DNA of 9,822 nucleotides from Pseudomonadota bacterium (GCA_023428515.1 JAEYXI010000213.1:1-9822); one strand, 5' to 3'. Numbered from the stretch's first letter, positions 1 through 6,030 are shown. Program-made: numbers and translations. The notes: generated from the sequence alone by a model not told the origin.

Positions 1-576
1 GCCCTCGGCGTGGCCGGCGAGGCCCCAGAGGTTGGGGCGGTAGTCTATGTCGAACACGACCTTCCTGCCATGCTGCTTCGCGATGCGGATCGCCTTGAGT
101 TGCGCGGCCTCGGTGTTGGGGCGCGAAAAATGCGTGCCGGTGACGACGACGGCGCGCGCCGTCGCGATGAAGGTCTCGTCGACATCCTCCTCCGACAGAG
201 CCATGTCGGCGCAGTCGGTGCGTACGAAGATCATCGGCGAGACGCCTTCATCCTCGACGGAGAGCAGCACCAGCGCGGTGAGCCGCTCCTTGTCGGTGGT
301 TATACCCCTGACGGAAACGCCTTCGCGAACAAGCTGCTCCCTGATGAAGCGGCCCATCTGCTCGTCGCCGACGCGGGTCAGCAGCGCCGAGCGCAAGCCG
401 AGCCGCGCCGTGCCGACTGAGATGTTGGTGGGGCAGCCTCCCACCGCTTTGGTGAACGAGGCGATGTCCTCCAGCCGAGAGCCGATCTGCTGGCCATAGA
501 GATCGACTGAAGCGCGGCCGATGGCGATGATGTCGAGCGGGCCGTCCTGCGCTCCCCTGGTCACGACATCCTCCAT
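1..576 (-). CDS. iolC: 5-dehydro-2-deoxygluconokinase (IolC), N-terminal 192 residues, cut by window edge
   Basis: PfkB/ribokinase-type kinase that phosphorylates 5-dehydro-2-deoxy-D-gluconate in cytoplasmic myo-inositol catabolism. Only residues 1-192 are in the window. Visible: the first beta strand with IIAIGRASVDLYG (about 16-28), the PfkB substrate/nucleotide-fold motif AVGGCPTN (44-51), the core segment SALLTRVGDEQMGRF (63-77) and the FDIDYRPNLW strand (175-184). The C-terminal half with the PfkB catalytic Asp is outside. Alphaproteobacterial IolC proteins often carry a DUF2090 extension; this cannot be judged here. ATG at 576 has no clear Shine-Dalgarno upstream. A GGAGG lies inside codons 1-3, five bases before a GTG at codon 5 (564), which is an alternative start. 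It is divergent from idhA across an intergenic region with two IolR-like operators. The identification rests on close resemblance to rhizobial IolC and on context. Confidence 0.93.
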   Translation of the reverse strand, partial: MEDVVTRGAQDGPLDIIAIGRASVDLYGQQIGSRLEDIASFTKAVGGCPTNISVGTARLGLRSALLTRVGDEQMGRFIREQLVREGVSVRGITTDKERLTALVLLSVEDEGVSPMIFVRTDCADMALSEEDVDETFIATARAVVVTGTHFSRPNTEAAQLKAIRIAKQHGRKVVFDIDYRPNLWGLAGHAEG

Positions 577-612
577 CGTTCGATCTGCTTTTTCGGTTGC
601 GGGAATCCTTGA

Positions 613-642
613 ATTGAAACACAAATTCCATTTGACAGTCAA
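613..642 (-). promoter_or_regulatory. Candidate iolC promoter
   Basis: On the minus strand a TTGACT -35-like box (642-637) is followed after 18 bp by TTCAAT (618-613), a 4/6 match to TATAAT. It shares the palindrome TTGACAGTCAA (632-642) with the opposite idhA promoter. Its -10 region overlaps the proposed operator at 616-629, which would allow IolR repression. The -10 is weak, so the exact hexamer is uncertain. Confidence 0.42.
616..629. promoter_or_regulatory. IolR operator-like site, iolC side (GAAA-N6-TTCC)
   Basis: GAAA-CACAAA-TTCC matches the S. meliloti IolR operator GGAA-N6-TTCC at 7 of 8 fixed positions, and the flanks T and A extend the dyad. Its centre (622.5) is 30 bp from that of the site at 646-659. 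The site overlaps the likely -10 region of the iolC promoter. Binding is inferred, not shown. Confidence 0.55.
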
Positions 643-659
643 TGTGGAATATTTATTCT
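632..659 (+). promoter_or_regulatory. Candidate idhA-SDR operon promoter
   Basis: A perfect TTGACA (632-637), a 16-bp spacer and TATTCT (654-659) form a sigma-70-type promoter about 40 bp before the idhA start. The -10 hexamer lies inside the operator-like site 646-659, a simple geometry for repression. The surrounding DNA is distinctly A+T-rich for this window. Confidence 0.6.
646..659. promoter_or_regulatory. IolR operator-like site, idhA side (GGAA-N6-TTCT)
   Basis: GGAA-TATTTA-TTCT differs from GGAA-N6-TTCC at one fixed position and is flanked by T and A as in the other sites. It covers the -10 box of the proposed idhA promoter. Together with the site at 616-629 it brackets the central -35 palindrome symmetrically. 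Confidence 0.6.
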
Positions 660-698
660 ATTTATAAAATCCTGAGATTTGAGGGAAGGAAACGGGAC

Positions 699-1688
699 AT
701 GATTTCGATCGGGCTCCTCGGCGCGGGCCGCATCGGGCAGATCCACGGCAGGAACATCGCGGCTTCGGCGCGCGCAAGGCTGGCAGCAATCGCCGACCCG
801 ATGCCTGACGGCGCCAAGGCGTTGTCGGCGGCGACAGGCGCGCCGGTGAGGACGCCTGAGGAAATCCTTGCCGACAAGTCGATCGACGCGATCCTGATTG
901 GCACGCCGACCGACACGCATGCGGACTTCATCGACAAGGCGGCGAAAGCCGGCAAGGCGGTGTTCTGCGAGAAGCCGGTCGACCTCAACGCCGGGCGCAT
1001 CCGGAAGACGCTGGAGCGGGTCGAGAAAGCGGGCATTCCGCTGATGATCGGCTTCAATCGCCGCTTCGACCCGAATTTTGCCACGCTGCAGCGTCGGCTG
1101 GCGGACGGCACGGCGGGCGAGGTGGAACTCGTCACCATCCTGTCGCGCGATCCCGGCCCGCCGCCGGTCTCCTATATCGAGCGCTCGGGCGGCTTGTTCC
1201 GGGACATGATGATCCACGATTTCGACATGGCGCGCTTCCTGCTCGGCGAGGATGCAATCGAGGTTTTTGCCCTGGGCTCCTCGCTGGTCGACAAGGCGAT
1301 CGGCAAGGCGGGTGATGTCGACACGGCGGCCGTGGTGCTGAAGACCGCGAGCGGCAAGATCTGCCAGATCTCCAACTCGCGCCGCGCCACCTACGGTTAC
1401 GACCAGCGCATCGAGGTGCATGGCTCGAAGGGGCTGCTGTCGGCCGGCAATGTGCATGAGACGACCGTGCAGTTCGCGGGCGACAAGGGGATCAGCGCCG
1501 ATCCGGTGCAGAACTTCTTCCTCGAACGCTATGCGGCTGCGTATCGAAACGAGATCGAAGCCTTCATCGAGGCGCTGGTCAAAGGCAAGAAGCCGAAGCC
1601 GGACGGCGTCGACGGTTTGAAGGCGCAGATGATGGCCGATGCTGCGACCAAGTCGCGTGAAACCGGCAAACCGGTGAAGATCGGCTGA
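699..1688 (+). CDS. idhA: Inositol 2-dehydrogenase (Gfo/Idh/MocA family)
   Basis: NAD-dependent enzyme oxidising myo-inositol to 2-keto-myo-inositol (scyllo-inosose), the first step of inositol catabolism; 329 residues, normal for IdhA/IolG. The Rossmann fold opens with GLLGAGRIGQIHG (5-17). The family motif CEKP (90-93) supplies Lys92, and FRDMMIHDFDM (167-177) gives the Asp169-xxx-His173 pair. These correspond to the Lys, Asp and His catalytic residues described for Bacillus inositol dehydrogenase. The C-terminal half is the usual alpha/beta dimerisation and substrate domain. I chose ATG 699 because GGAAGGA (684-690) sits 8 nt upstream and residue 1 begins directly at the nucleotide-binding strand. 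An in-frame ATG at 642 lies inside the operator/promoter. The SDR gene begins 11 bp after the stop, so the two are probably co-transcribed. Inositol is the most likely substrate given iolC and iolR; closely related inositol isomers are possible. Confidence 0.92.
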   Translation: MISIGLLGAGRIGQIHGRNIAASARARLAAIADPMPDGAKALSAATGAPVRTPEEILADKSIDAILIGTPTDTHADFIDKAAKAGKAVFCEKPVDLNAGRIRKTLERVEKAGIPLMIGFNRRFDPNFATLQRRLADGTAGEVELVTILSRDPGPPPVSYIERSGGLFRDMMIHDFDMARFLLGEDAIEVFALGSSLVDKAIGKAGDVDTAAVVLKTASGKICQISNSRRATYGYDQRIEVHGSKGLLSAGNVHETTVQFAGDKGISADPVQNFFLERYAAAYRNEIEAFIEALVKGKKPKPDGVDGLKAQMMADAATKSRETGKPVKIG

Positions 1689-1699
1689 GGGAGAAAGAA

Positions 1700-2530
1700 A
1701 TGTTCGACGTCAATTCGCTGAAAAACTCCTCGCTGGAAGGCAAGGTCGCCATCGTCACCGGCTCGACGCAGGGGTTGGGCGAAGGCGTCGCCCATCTTTT
1801 CGCGGATCGCGGCATAGCCGGCCTCGTCATCACCGGCCGCAATGCGGATCGCGGCGCCAAGGTGAAAGCGGACCTCGAAGGACGGGGCGTGAAGACGGTC
1901 TTCGTGCAGGCGGACCTCGCCTCGATGGACGATACGCGCAAGGTGACCGCCGAGGCCGACAAGGCGTTCGGCCGCGTCGATGTGCTGGTGAACTCGGCGG
2001 GGATCACCGACCGCGGCACGATCTGGGACACCAAGCCGGAACTCTTCGACGCGATGTTCGCGGTGAACGTGCGCGCGCCCTTCTTCCTGATGCAGGACTC
2101 GCTCGCCATCATGAAGCGCGAGAAGATTGCCGGCTCGATCATCAACATCATCTCGATGTCGGGTCATGGCGGTCAAAGCTTCATCACCGCCTACTCTTCG
2201 TCCAAGGGTGCGCTGATCACGCTGACCAGGAACGTCGCATACTCGGTGATGAGTCACCACATCCGCGTCAACGGGCTGACCATAGGCCACATGAATACGC
2301 CGGGCGAAGACCGCATCATGAAGACCTATCATGGCGCCGAGGAGGGCTGGCTGGGCGACGCCGAAAAGACGAAGCCTTTCGGTCGGCTGCTGGAGGTCGA
2401 CGAGGTGTCGCGCGCGGTTGCCTACCTGGCGAGCGCGGAGAGCGGCATGATGACGGGGTCGATCATCGACTTCGACCAGCAGGTGCGCGGCGCCGGCAAT
2501 TCGCCGCCTGCCCCGCCGCCGGTGGAGTAA
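1700..2530 (+). CDS. SDR-family oxidoreductase of the inositol locus
   Basis: Classical short-chain dehydrogenase/reductase, 276 residues, cytoplasmic, probably tetrameric like its family. Cofactor motif TGSTQGLG (20-27), NSAG (98-101), the structural Asn123 in the AVNVR segment, Ser152, and the active-site Tyr165-xxx-Lys169 in AYSSSKG are all present, so it should be an active enzyme. Arg47 after the second beta strand (TGR) hints at NADP rather than NAD, but this is inference. The GGGAGA Shine-Dalgarno starts in the 11-bp gap after idhA, so it is the second gene of the idhA operon. The substrate is not evident from sequence; oxidation or reduction of an inositol isomer, an inosose or a downstream keto-acid is plausible. 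The C-terminus is unusual: after the standard IDFDQQ segment it ends in a short Gly/Pro-rich tail with runs of Pro (269-274). Confidence 0.88.
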   Translation: MFDVNSLKNSSLEGKVAIVTGSTQGLGEGVAHLFADRGIAGLVITGRNADRGAKVKADLEGRGVKTVFVQADLASMDDTRKVTAEADKAFGRVDVLVNSAGITDRGTIWDTKPELFDAMFAVNVRAPFFLMQDSLAIMKREKIAGSIINIISMSGHGGQSFITAYSSSKGALITLTRNVAYSVMSHHIRVNGLTIGHMNTPGEDRIMKTYHGAEEGWLGDAEKTKPFGRLLEVDEVSRAVAYLASAESGMMTGSIIDFDQQVRGAGNSPPAPPPVE

Positions 2531-2537
2531 GCGCCTC

Positions 2538-2562
2538 TTCCCTCCCCTCAAGGGGGAGGGAA
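2538..2562. terminator. Perfect palindrome between convergent SDR gene and iolR; probable bidirectional terminator
   Basis: A 10-bp perfect stem (2538-2547 with 2553-2562; arm TTCCCTCCCC) and a 5-nt loop fill the 33-bp gap between the stop codons of the SDR gene and iolR. No T-run follows on either strand, so it is not a textbook intrinsic terminator. Its sequence matches the type of CCCTCCCC...GGGGAGGG palindromes dispersed between genes in Mesorhizobium chromosomes (family knowledge), so it may also be a member of an intergenic repeat family. Confidence 0.6.
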
Positions 2563-2563
2563 C

Positions 2564-3397
2564 TTACCCCTCGCCCCTCCGCGCCGCCACAGCCACGCAC
2601 AGCGTCATGGCGATGGCCATTGTCGTGGCCATCGAGCGAAAGCCCTCGAAATTCGCCTCGCTGACCTCGATCATCACGTCAGCGGGTGAGGCGATCGGCG
2701 AGAAGACGGAATCGGTGATGCTGACGATCTTCGCGCCGCGCGATTTTGCGCTTGATGTCAGCGCCACCGTCTCGCTGGCATAGGGCGCGAAGCTGATCGC
2801 CAGCGCGGCATCCTTGTTCGAGACGAAGCTCGCCTGCTCGGCGCCCATGCCGGCCACCGCGTCTACCAGGATATTGCGCACGCCGAGCTTGCCCATGGCG
2901 TAGCTCATGTAGGAGGTGATCGGGAAGGAGCGGCGCAGCCCGATGAGATAGATCGTGTTGGCGACGGCGAGCGCGGCGACGGCGCGGTCGATCGCCTCGT
3001 GGTCGACCTTCTCGCGGAATTTCGCGATCGAGCGCTCCGACGCCTCGAGAAAGCCGTCGAGCACGAGGCCGGACTTGCTGGTGGCAATGCCGTGGTCGCG
3101 CATCTGCGCCAGGCGCTCGTCATAATTCAGCACACGGTCGCGCAGGCGCGAGCGGAACACGTCCTGCAGGTCGGTGAAACCCTGGTAGCCCAGCGCGCGT
3201 GAAAAACGCACCAGCGCGGAAGGCTGCACCTCGGCGCTTGCCGCTATGCTTGCCACGGTGCCGAAGGCGATCTCGTCGGGATTCTCCAAAGCATAGCCGG
3301 CTACTTGCATCAGCCGCTTCGGCAGTTGCTCGGCGCGCTGTGCGATCGCCGTGCGCAGTGCCTGATAGTCCTTGGGCGCGCCTTCTTTCACATTCAT
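2564..3397 (-). CDS. iolR: RpiR-family transcriptional repressor of inositol catabolism (IolR)
   Basis: DNA-binding regulator of 277 residues, normal for the RpiR family. The N-terminal HTH_6 domain occupies about residues 10-85, with the helix-turn-helix around 47-78 (TVASIAASAEVQPSALVRFS then LGYQGFTDLQ). A SIS sugar-phosphate-binding domain follows at about 135-255 (IYLIGLRRSFPI at 149-160). In S. meliloti, IolR represses idhA and iol genes through GGAA-N6-TTCC sites and is relieved by an inositol-pathway intermediate. The start at 3397 is the only one that begins just before the HTH domain. Its Shine-Dalgarno is weak (ACGGA, about 8-9 nt upstream). The frame stays open further upstream, but that extension runs antisense through the neighbouring dehydrogenase gene and has no family resemblance. 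A perfect GGAA-N6-TTCC site lies 53 bp before its start, which suggests autoregulation. The assignment to IolR rather than another RpiR member depends on context and on these sites. Confidence 0.88.
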   Translation of the reverse strand: MNVKEGAPKDYQALRTAIAQRAEQLPKRLMQVAGYALENPDEIAFGTVASIAASAEVQPSALVRFSRALGYQGFTDLQDVFRSRLRDRVLNYDERLAQMRDHGIATSKSGLVLDGFLEASERSIAKFREKVDHEAIDRAVAALAVANTIYLIGLRRSFPITSYMSYAMGKLGVRNILVDAVAGMGAEQASFVSNKDAALAISFAPYASETVALTSSAKSRGAKIVSITDSVFSPIASPADVMIEVSEANFEGFRSMATTMAIAMTLCVAVAARRGEG

Positions 3398-3449
3398 CCG
3401 AATATCCGTCTGTCCGCGCGTTTCCGTTAGCCGCCAATCAATCAGAAAT

Positions 3450-3463
3450 GGAACAAAAATTCC
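3450..3463. promoter_or_regulatory. Perfect IolR operator (GGAA-N6-TTCC) between iolR and the divergent dehydrogenase
   Basis: GGAA-CAAAAA-TTCC, extended by T and A to a 16-bp dyad, matches the S. meliloti IolR recognition sequence at all fixed positions. It lies 53 bp upstream of iolR and 88 bp upstream of the divergent dehydrogenase gene, so it could control both. It is the strongest such site in the window. Confidence 0.75.
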
Positions 3464-3479
3464 ACCGGGATTTCTGAAT

Positions 3480-3493
3480 GCACCTTTTATTCC
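3480..3493. promoter_or_regulatory. Degenerate second IolR half-site
   Basis: GCAC-CTTTTA-TTCC keeps a full TTCC(A) half-site and 2 of 4 positions in the other half. Alone it would not be called. It is listed because its centre (3486.5) lies exactly 30 bp from that of the perfect site, the same spacing as between the two sites in the iolC/idhA region. Confidence 0.35.
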
Positions 3494-3551
3494 ATATGGC
3501 GAAGCGCTAGACGAAATCTGTCTGCAGGCGGCAATAGCGCGGAGCGTCAGC

Positions 3552-4664
3552 ATGGAAAAGATCGGCGTCGGGGTCATCGGAACCGGCTTCATGGGCAAAG
3601 CCCATGCGCTGGCCTGGAACTCGGTGCGGCCGGTCTTCGGCGACGTTCCCGACATCAGGCTCGTCCATCTCGGCGAGGCCAATGACGAGCTGGCGCACAG
3701 AAAAGCCGCCGAGTTCGGCTTCGAAAAAGCCTCGGGCGACTGGAGGCGCGTGATTGCCGATCCCGAGGTCGACGTCGTCTCGATCACCACGCCGAACAAA
3801 TTCCATCTGGAAATGGCGACGGCCGCGCTCTCCGCCGGCAAGCATGTCTGGTGCGAGAAGCCGATGGCCCCGAAACTCGCTGAGGCCGAGGAGATGTTGG
3901 CCGCCGCCCGCGCCTCGGGCAAGACCGCCGTGCTCGGCTACAATTACATCCAGAACCCGGCGATAAGGCATATCAGGAAACTGCTCGACGAGGGCGTGAT
4001 CGGCCCGGTCAATCATGTCCGCATAGAGATGGACGAGGATTTCCTCGCCGATCCCGAAGCGCCGTTCCAGCAGCGTCACGAGGCGGTCAACGGCTGGGGC
4101 GCGCTCGACGATTTCGGCGTGCACCCGCTGTCGCTGCTCTACACGCTGTTCGGCCGCGTCAGCCGCGTCATGTGCGACATGGCCAAACCCTATCCGACCC
4201 GCAAGACGCCGGACGGTGACCGCGAGGTCGAGGTATTCGACATCGCCACCATCATGCTGAGGCTCGAGAACGGCGCGTCCGGCTACATCGCGGTCAGCCG
4301 CACCGCCTGGGGCCGCAAGGGCCGCATCGCCATCCAGATATTCGGCGGCAAGGGATCGATCCTCTACGACCAGGAGCGGATGAACGAGCTGCAGCTTTAC
4401 GTCACGTCGGACCGCGCCACCGAACAGGGTTTTCGTACGGTGCTTACGGCGCCGCACCACCCGCCCTACGACCGCTTCATCCCGGCCGCCGGCCACAATC
4501 TCGGCTTCAACGATTTGAAGATCATCGAGTGCCGGCAGCTCATCGCCCGAATGCTGGGGCAGCCGAGCGTCTCGATCGGCTTCGAGGAGGGCATATTGAT
4601 CGAGCGCACCATCGCCGCGATGGCCCGGTCCTTCCAGGAAGGGAAGTGGGTGGAGGTAGGTTAG
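3552..4664 (+). CDS. Gfo/Idh/MocA-family dehydrogenase, iolY-like
   Basis: NAD(P)-dependent sugar or inositol oxidoreductase of 370 residues, cytoplasmic. The Rossmann motif GVIGTGFMGKAH is at 7-18, WCEKP at 100-104 gives the catalytic Lys103, and ALDDFGVHPL at 184-193 gives the Asp187-xxx-His191 pair. The catalytic set is therefore complete. It is about 40 residues longer than IdhA here and clearly a different subfamily, with the longer insert typical of glucose-fructose-oxidoreductase-like members. ATG 3552 is chosen because GGAG (3541-3544) lies 7 nt upstream and the Rossmann strand begins at once. An in-frame upstream ATG would put the start inside iolR. S. meliloti has a Gfo-type gene, iolY, next to iolR, and this gene occupies a comparable place with an IolR site upstream, so iolY is the best guess. 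The substrate (scyllo- or chiro-inositol, or another sugar) is not determinable. Confidence 0.88.
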   Translation: MEKIGVGVIGTGFMGKAHALAWNSVRPVFGDVPDIRLVHLGEANDELAHRKAAEFGFEKASGDWRRVIADPEVDVVSITTPNKFHLEMATAALSAGKHVWCEKPMAPKLAEAEEMLAAARASGKTAVLGYNYIQNPAIRHIRKLLDEGVIGPVNHVRIEMDEDFLADPEAPFQQRHEAVNGWGALDDFGVHPLSLLYTLFGRVSRVMCDMAKPYPTRKTPDGDREVEVFDIATIMLRLENGASGYIAVSRTAWGRKGRIAIQIFGGKGSILYDQERMNELQLYVTSDRATEQGFRTVLTAPHHPPYDRFIPAAGHNLGFNDLKIIECRQLIARMLGQPSVSIGFEEGILIERTIAAMARSFQEGKWVEVG

Positions 4665-4744
4665 CGTATCGTTCGCGGAATTGCCTCCAGGGCTCGCGCC
4701 TGGGTACGCAAAGCCTCTGGTGATTTATTCTTCGCTTTGTGCTA

Positions 4745-4773
4745 TTGACTTGCTTTGCCCCGCCACGACATAG
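4745..4773 (+). promoter_or_regulatory. Candidate infC promoter
   Basis: TTGACT (4745-4750), a 17-bp spacer and ACATAG (4768-4773) lie about 50 bp before the ATT start of infC. The region 4665-4744 between the upstream dehydrogenase stop and this promoter holds only a weak 5-bp-stem hairpin (4687-4703) and no gene. The -10 is a poor match, so the call is moderate. Confidence 0.45.
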
Positions 4774-4808
4774 GCGGAGCCCAGAATAATCCCGGACGTC
4801 AACAGATC

Positions 4809-4826
4809 GAGGAGACGACTACCATT
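4809..4826 (+). promoter_or_regulatory. infC: infC translation start: strong Shine-Dalgarno with ATT initiation codon
   Basis: GAGGAGA (4809-4815) stands 8 nt before ATT (4824-4826). No ATG exists in a plausible place. The residues following ATT ([15 protein letters not shown]) match the conserved N-terminus of rhizobial IF3. Non-AUG start codons are known for infC in many bacteria and let IF3 repress its own translation. Confidence 0.88.
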
Positions 4827-5360
4827 CGCAGACCATTCAAGGCTACCGCGCCCACAAAGGACGGCCCCCGCGCAAACACCGACATCCGCGTTCCCCGCGT
4901 ACAATTGATCGGCGCAGACGGCGGAAATCTCGGTGAAGTATCCATAAACGATGCATTGCTGCTTGCCGAAGAGGCCGGACTTGATCTCGTGGAGATTTCC
5001 CCGAACGCAAATCCGCCCGTCGCCAAGATTCTCGACCTGGGAAAGCTGAAATACGCCAACCAGAAGAAGGCGGCCGAGGCGCGCAAGAACCAGAAGGTCA
5101 TCGAGATCAAAGAGATCAAGATGCGCCCGAACATCGACAGCCATGACTACGAGACCAAGATGAAGGCCGTCAGGCGCTTCTTCGAGGAAGGCGACAAGGT
5201 CAAGCTGACGCTGCGTTTCCGCGGCCGCGAGATGGCGCATATGGAGCTCGGCATGGAGCTTCTGAACAAGGTTCGCGAGGAAACGGCCACGATCGCCAAG
5301 GTCGAGGCCGAGCCCAAGCTCGAGGGCCGGCAGATGATGATGGTGCTGGCGCCGCGCTGA
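4824..5360 (+). CDS. infC: Translation initiation factor IF-3
   Basis: IF3 binds the 30S subunit, keeps it apart from 50S and checks start codon and initiator tRNA. The 178-residue product has the expected size. The IF3 N-terminal domain carries the characteristic [20 protein letters not shown] and [19 protein letters not shown] segments. The Lys-rich linker helix ([16 protein letters not shown]) follows. The C-terminal domain holds [17 protein letters not shown] and [16 protein letters not shown]. Translation begins at ATT with an ideal Shine-Dalgarno. A TTG start further upstream in the same frame would lie within the promoter, has no Shine-Dalgarno and would add residues foreign to the family. 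rpmI and rplT, which follow infC directly in Escherichia coli and Bacillus, are not adjacent here; rpmI begins about 4.4 kb downstream. Confidence 0.97.
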   Translation: MRRPFKATAPTKDGPRANTDIRVPRVQLIGADGGNLGEVSINDALLLAEEAGLDLVEISPNANPPVAKILDLGKLKYANQKKAAEARKNQKVIEIKEIKMRPNIDSHDYETKMKAVRRFFEEGDKVKLTLRFRGREMAHMELGMELLNKVREETATIAKVEAEPKLEGRQMMMVLAPR

Positions 5361-5370
5361 GCGCAGCGCC
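5348..5370 (+). other. G+C-rich hairpin with the infC stop codon in its loop
   Basis: Nine G-C pairs with a single C/A mismatch (5353/5365) connect 5348-5357 with 5361-5370, leaving exactly the TGA stop of infC (5358-5360) as a 3-nt loop. There is no T-run, so it is not a standard intrinsic terminator. It could stabilise the infC mRNA 3' end, reduce readthrough into the next gene, or be chance in G+C-rich coding sequence. Confidence 0.4.
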
Positions 5371-5383
5371 CACCAGATCCGGC

Positions 5384-6013
5384 ATGATGACCGACAATTC
5401 GCCTGCAATGCTGCAGTCTTACCAGAGGCTGCGAAGGATCACGCTGGCCGTGCTGCTTGCGCTGATCTTTGTCGTGCTTTTGTTCGGCCAGTCGGTCTTC
5501 CCACCCGAGACAGCGGTCCACGAGGCGATCGAAATGGTCGGCATCGTGCTCATCGTCATCGGCATTGCCGGCCGCCTCTGGTCGACGCTTTATATCGGCG
5601 GCCGGAAATCGCGCTCGGTGGTCACCGACGGACCCTATTCGATCACCCGCAACCCGCTTTACGTGTTCTCTTCGATCGCGGCTGTCGGCGTCGGCGCCCA
5701 GATGGGCTCGATCACGGCGGCGGTCGGCTTCGGCGTCGCCTGTGCCGCAGCTTTCCATCTCGTCATCCTGCGCGAAGAGAAATACCTCTCGGCCAATCTG
5801 GGCGCGGACTATCGCGACTATCTCACCAAGGTGCCGCGTTTTTTCCCAAAACCGTCGGTGTATCATGAAGGCGAGACGACAGGCTTCAGGCCAGGCCTTC
5901 TCCTGATGACGCTGCTGGATGGACTTGTCTTCCTGGTGGCCATGCCGCTCTTCGAACTCATCGACGCGGCCCAGCTTTCGGGCGCCCTGCCGGTGCTCTT
6001 CCGGATACCCTGA
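5384..6013 (+). CDS. Isoprenylcysteine/phospholipid methyltransferase-like integral membrane protein
   Basis: 209-residue membrane protein with the fold of the ICMT/PEMT methyltransferase family. Likely membrane segments are at about 19-36, 50-68, 93-125 (probably a helical pair) and 170-192. The family signature is clear: DGPYSITRNPLYV (82-94) followed by LREEKYL (129-135) and YRDYLTKVPRFFP (143-155), where the Arg-Asn-Pro and Glu-Glu residues belong to the SAM-binding region. The last 50 residues, including an extra hydrophobic helix, go beyond the core. The methyl acceptor is unknown; bacteria with this family usually lack prenylated CaaX proteins, so a lipid or small-molecule acceptor is likely. 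ATG 5384 (or 5387) lies 23 bp after infC with no obvious Shine-Dalgarno, so co-transcription and coupled translation with infC are possible. It converges on the next gene with only 17 bp between stops. Confidence 0.8.
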   Translation: MMTDNSPAMLQSYQRLRRITLAVLLALIFVVLLFGQSVFPPETAVHEAIEMVGIVLIVIGIAGRLWSTLYIGGRKSRSVVTDGPYSITRNPLYVFSSIAAVGVGAQMGSITAAVGFGVACAAAFHLVILREEKYLSANLGADYRDYLTKVPRFFPKPSVYHEGETTGFRPGLLLMTLLDGLVFLVAMPLFELIDAAQLSGALPVLFRIP

Positions 6014-6030
6014 ACGTTTTAAATGCAGCG

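Noticed and set aside
642..698. N-terminal extension of idhA from the in-frame ATG at 642
   Set aside because: It lies within the -35/-10 and operator region, would precede the predicted transcription start, has no Shine-Dalgarno, and would add 19 residues before a normal IdhA N-terminus.
1529..2551. Minus-strand open frame antisense to idhA and the SDR gene
   Set aside because: The opposite strand encodes clear enzymes with complete motifs; the antisense product is Arg/His-rich and lacks any recognisable domain.
3372..3551. Upstream in-frame ATG for the iolY-like gene
   Set aside because: It would overlap iolR coding sequence and the operator; the ATG at 3552 has a good Shine-Dalgarno and begins at the Rossmann strand.
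3398..3922. Upstream extension of the iolR reading frame (452 codons in total)
   Set aside because: The extension is antisense to the iolY-like gene and does not resemble any RpiR N-terminus; the remaining 277 residues already have full family length.
3507..4496. Minus-strand open frame antisense to the iolY-like gene
   Set aside because: Shadow of a well-supported dehydrogenase; low-complexity acidic/basic composition and no family motif.
4687..4703. Small hairpin (CCAGG/CCTGG) after the iolY-like gene as a terminator
   Set aside because: The stem has only 5 pairs with a 7-nt loop and no T-run follows; too weak to call.
4755..4823. TTG start for infC
   Set aside because: It falls between the promoter hexamers, has no Shine-Dalgarno, and encodes residues unlike IF3.
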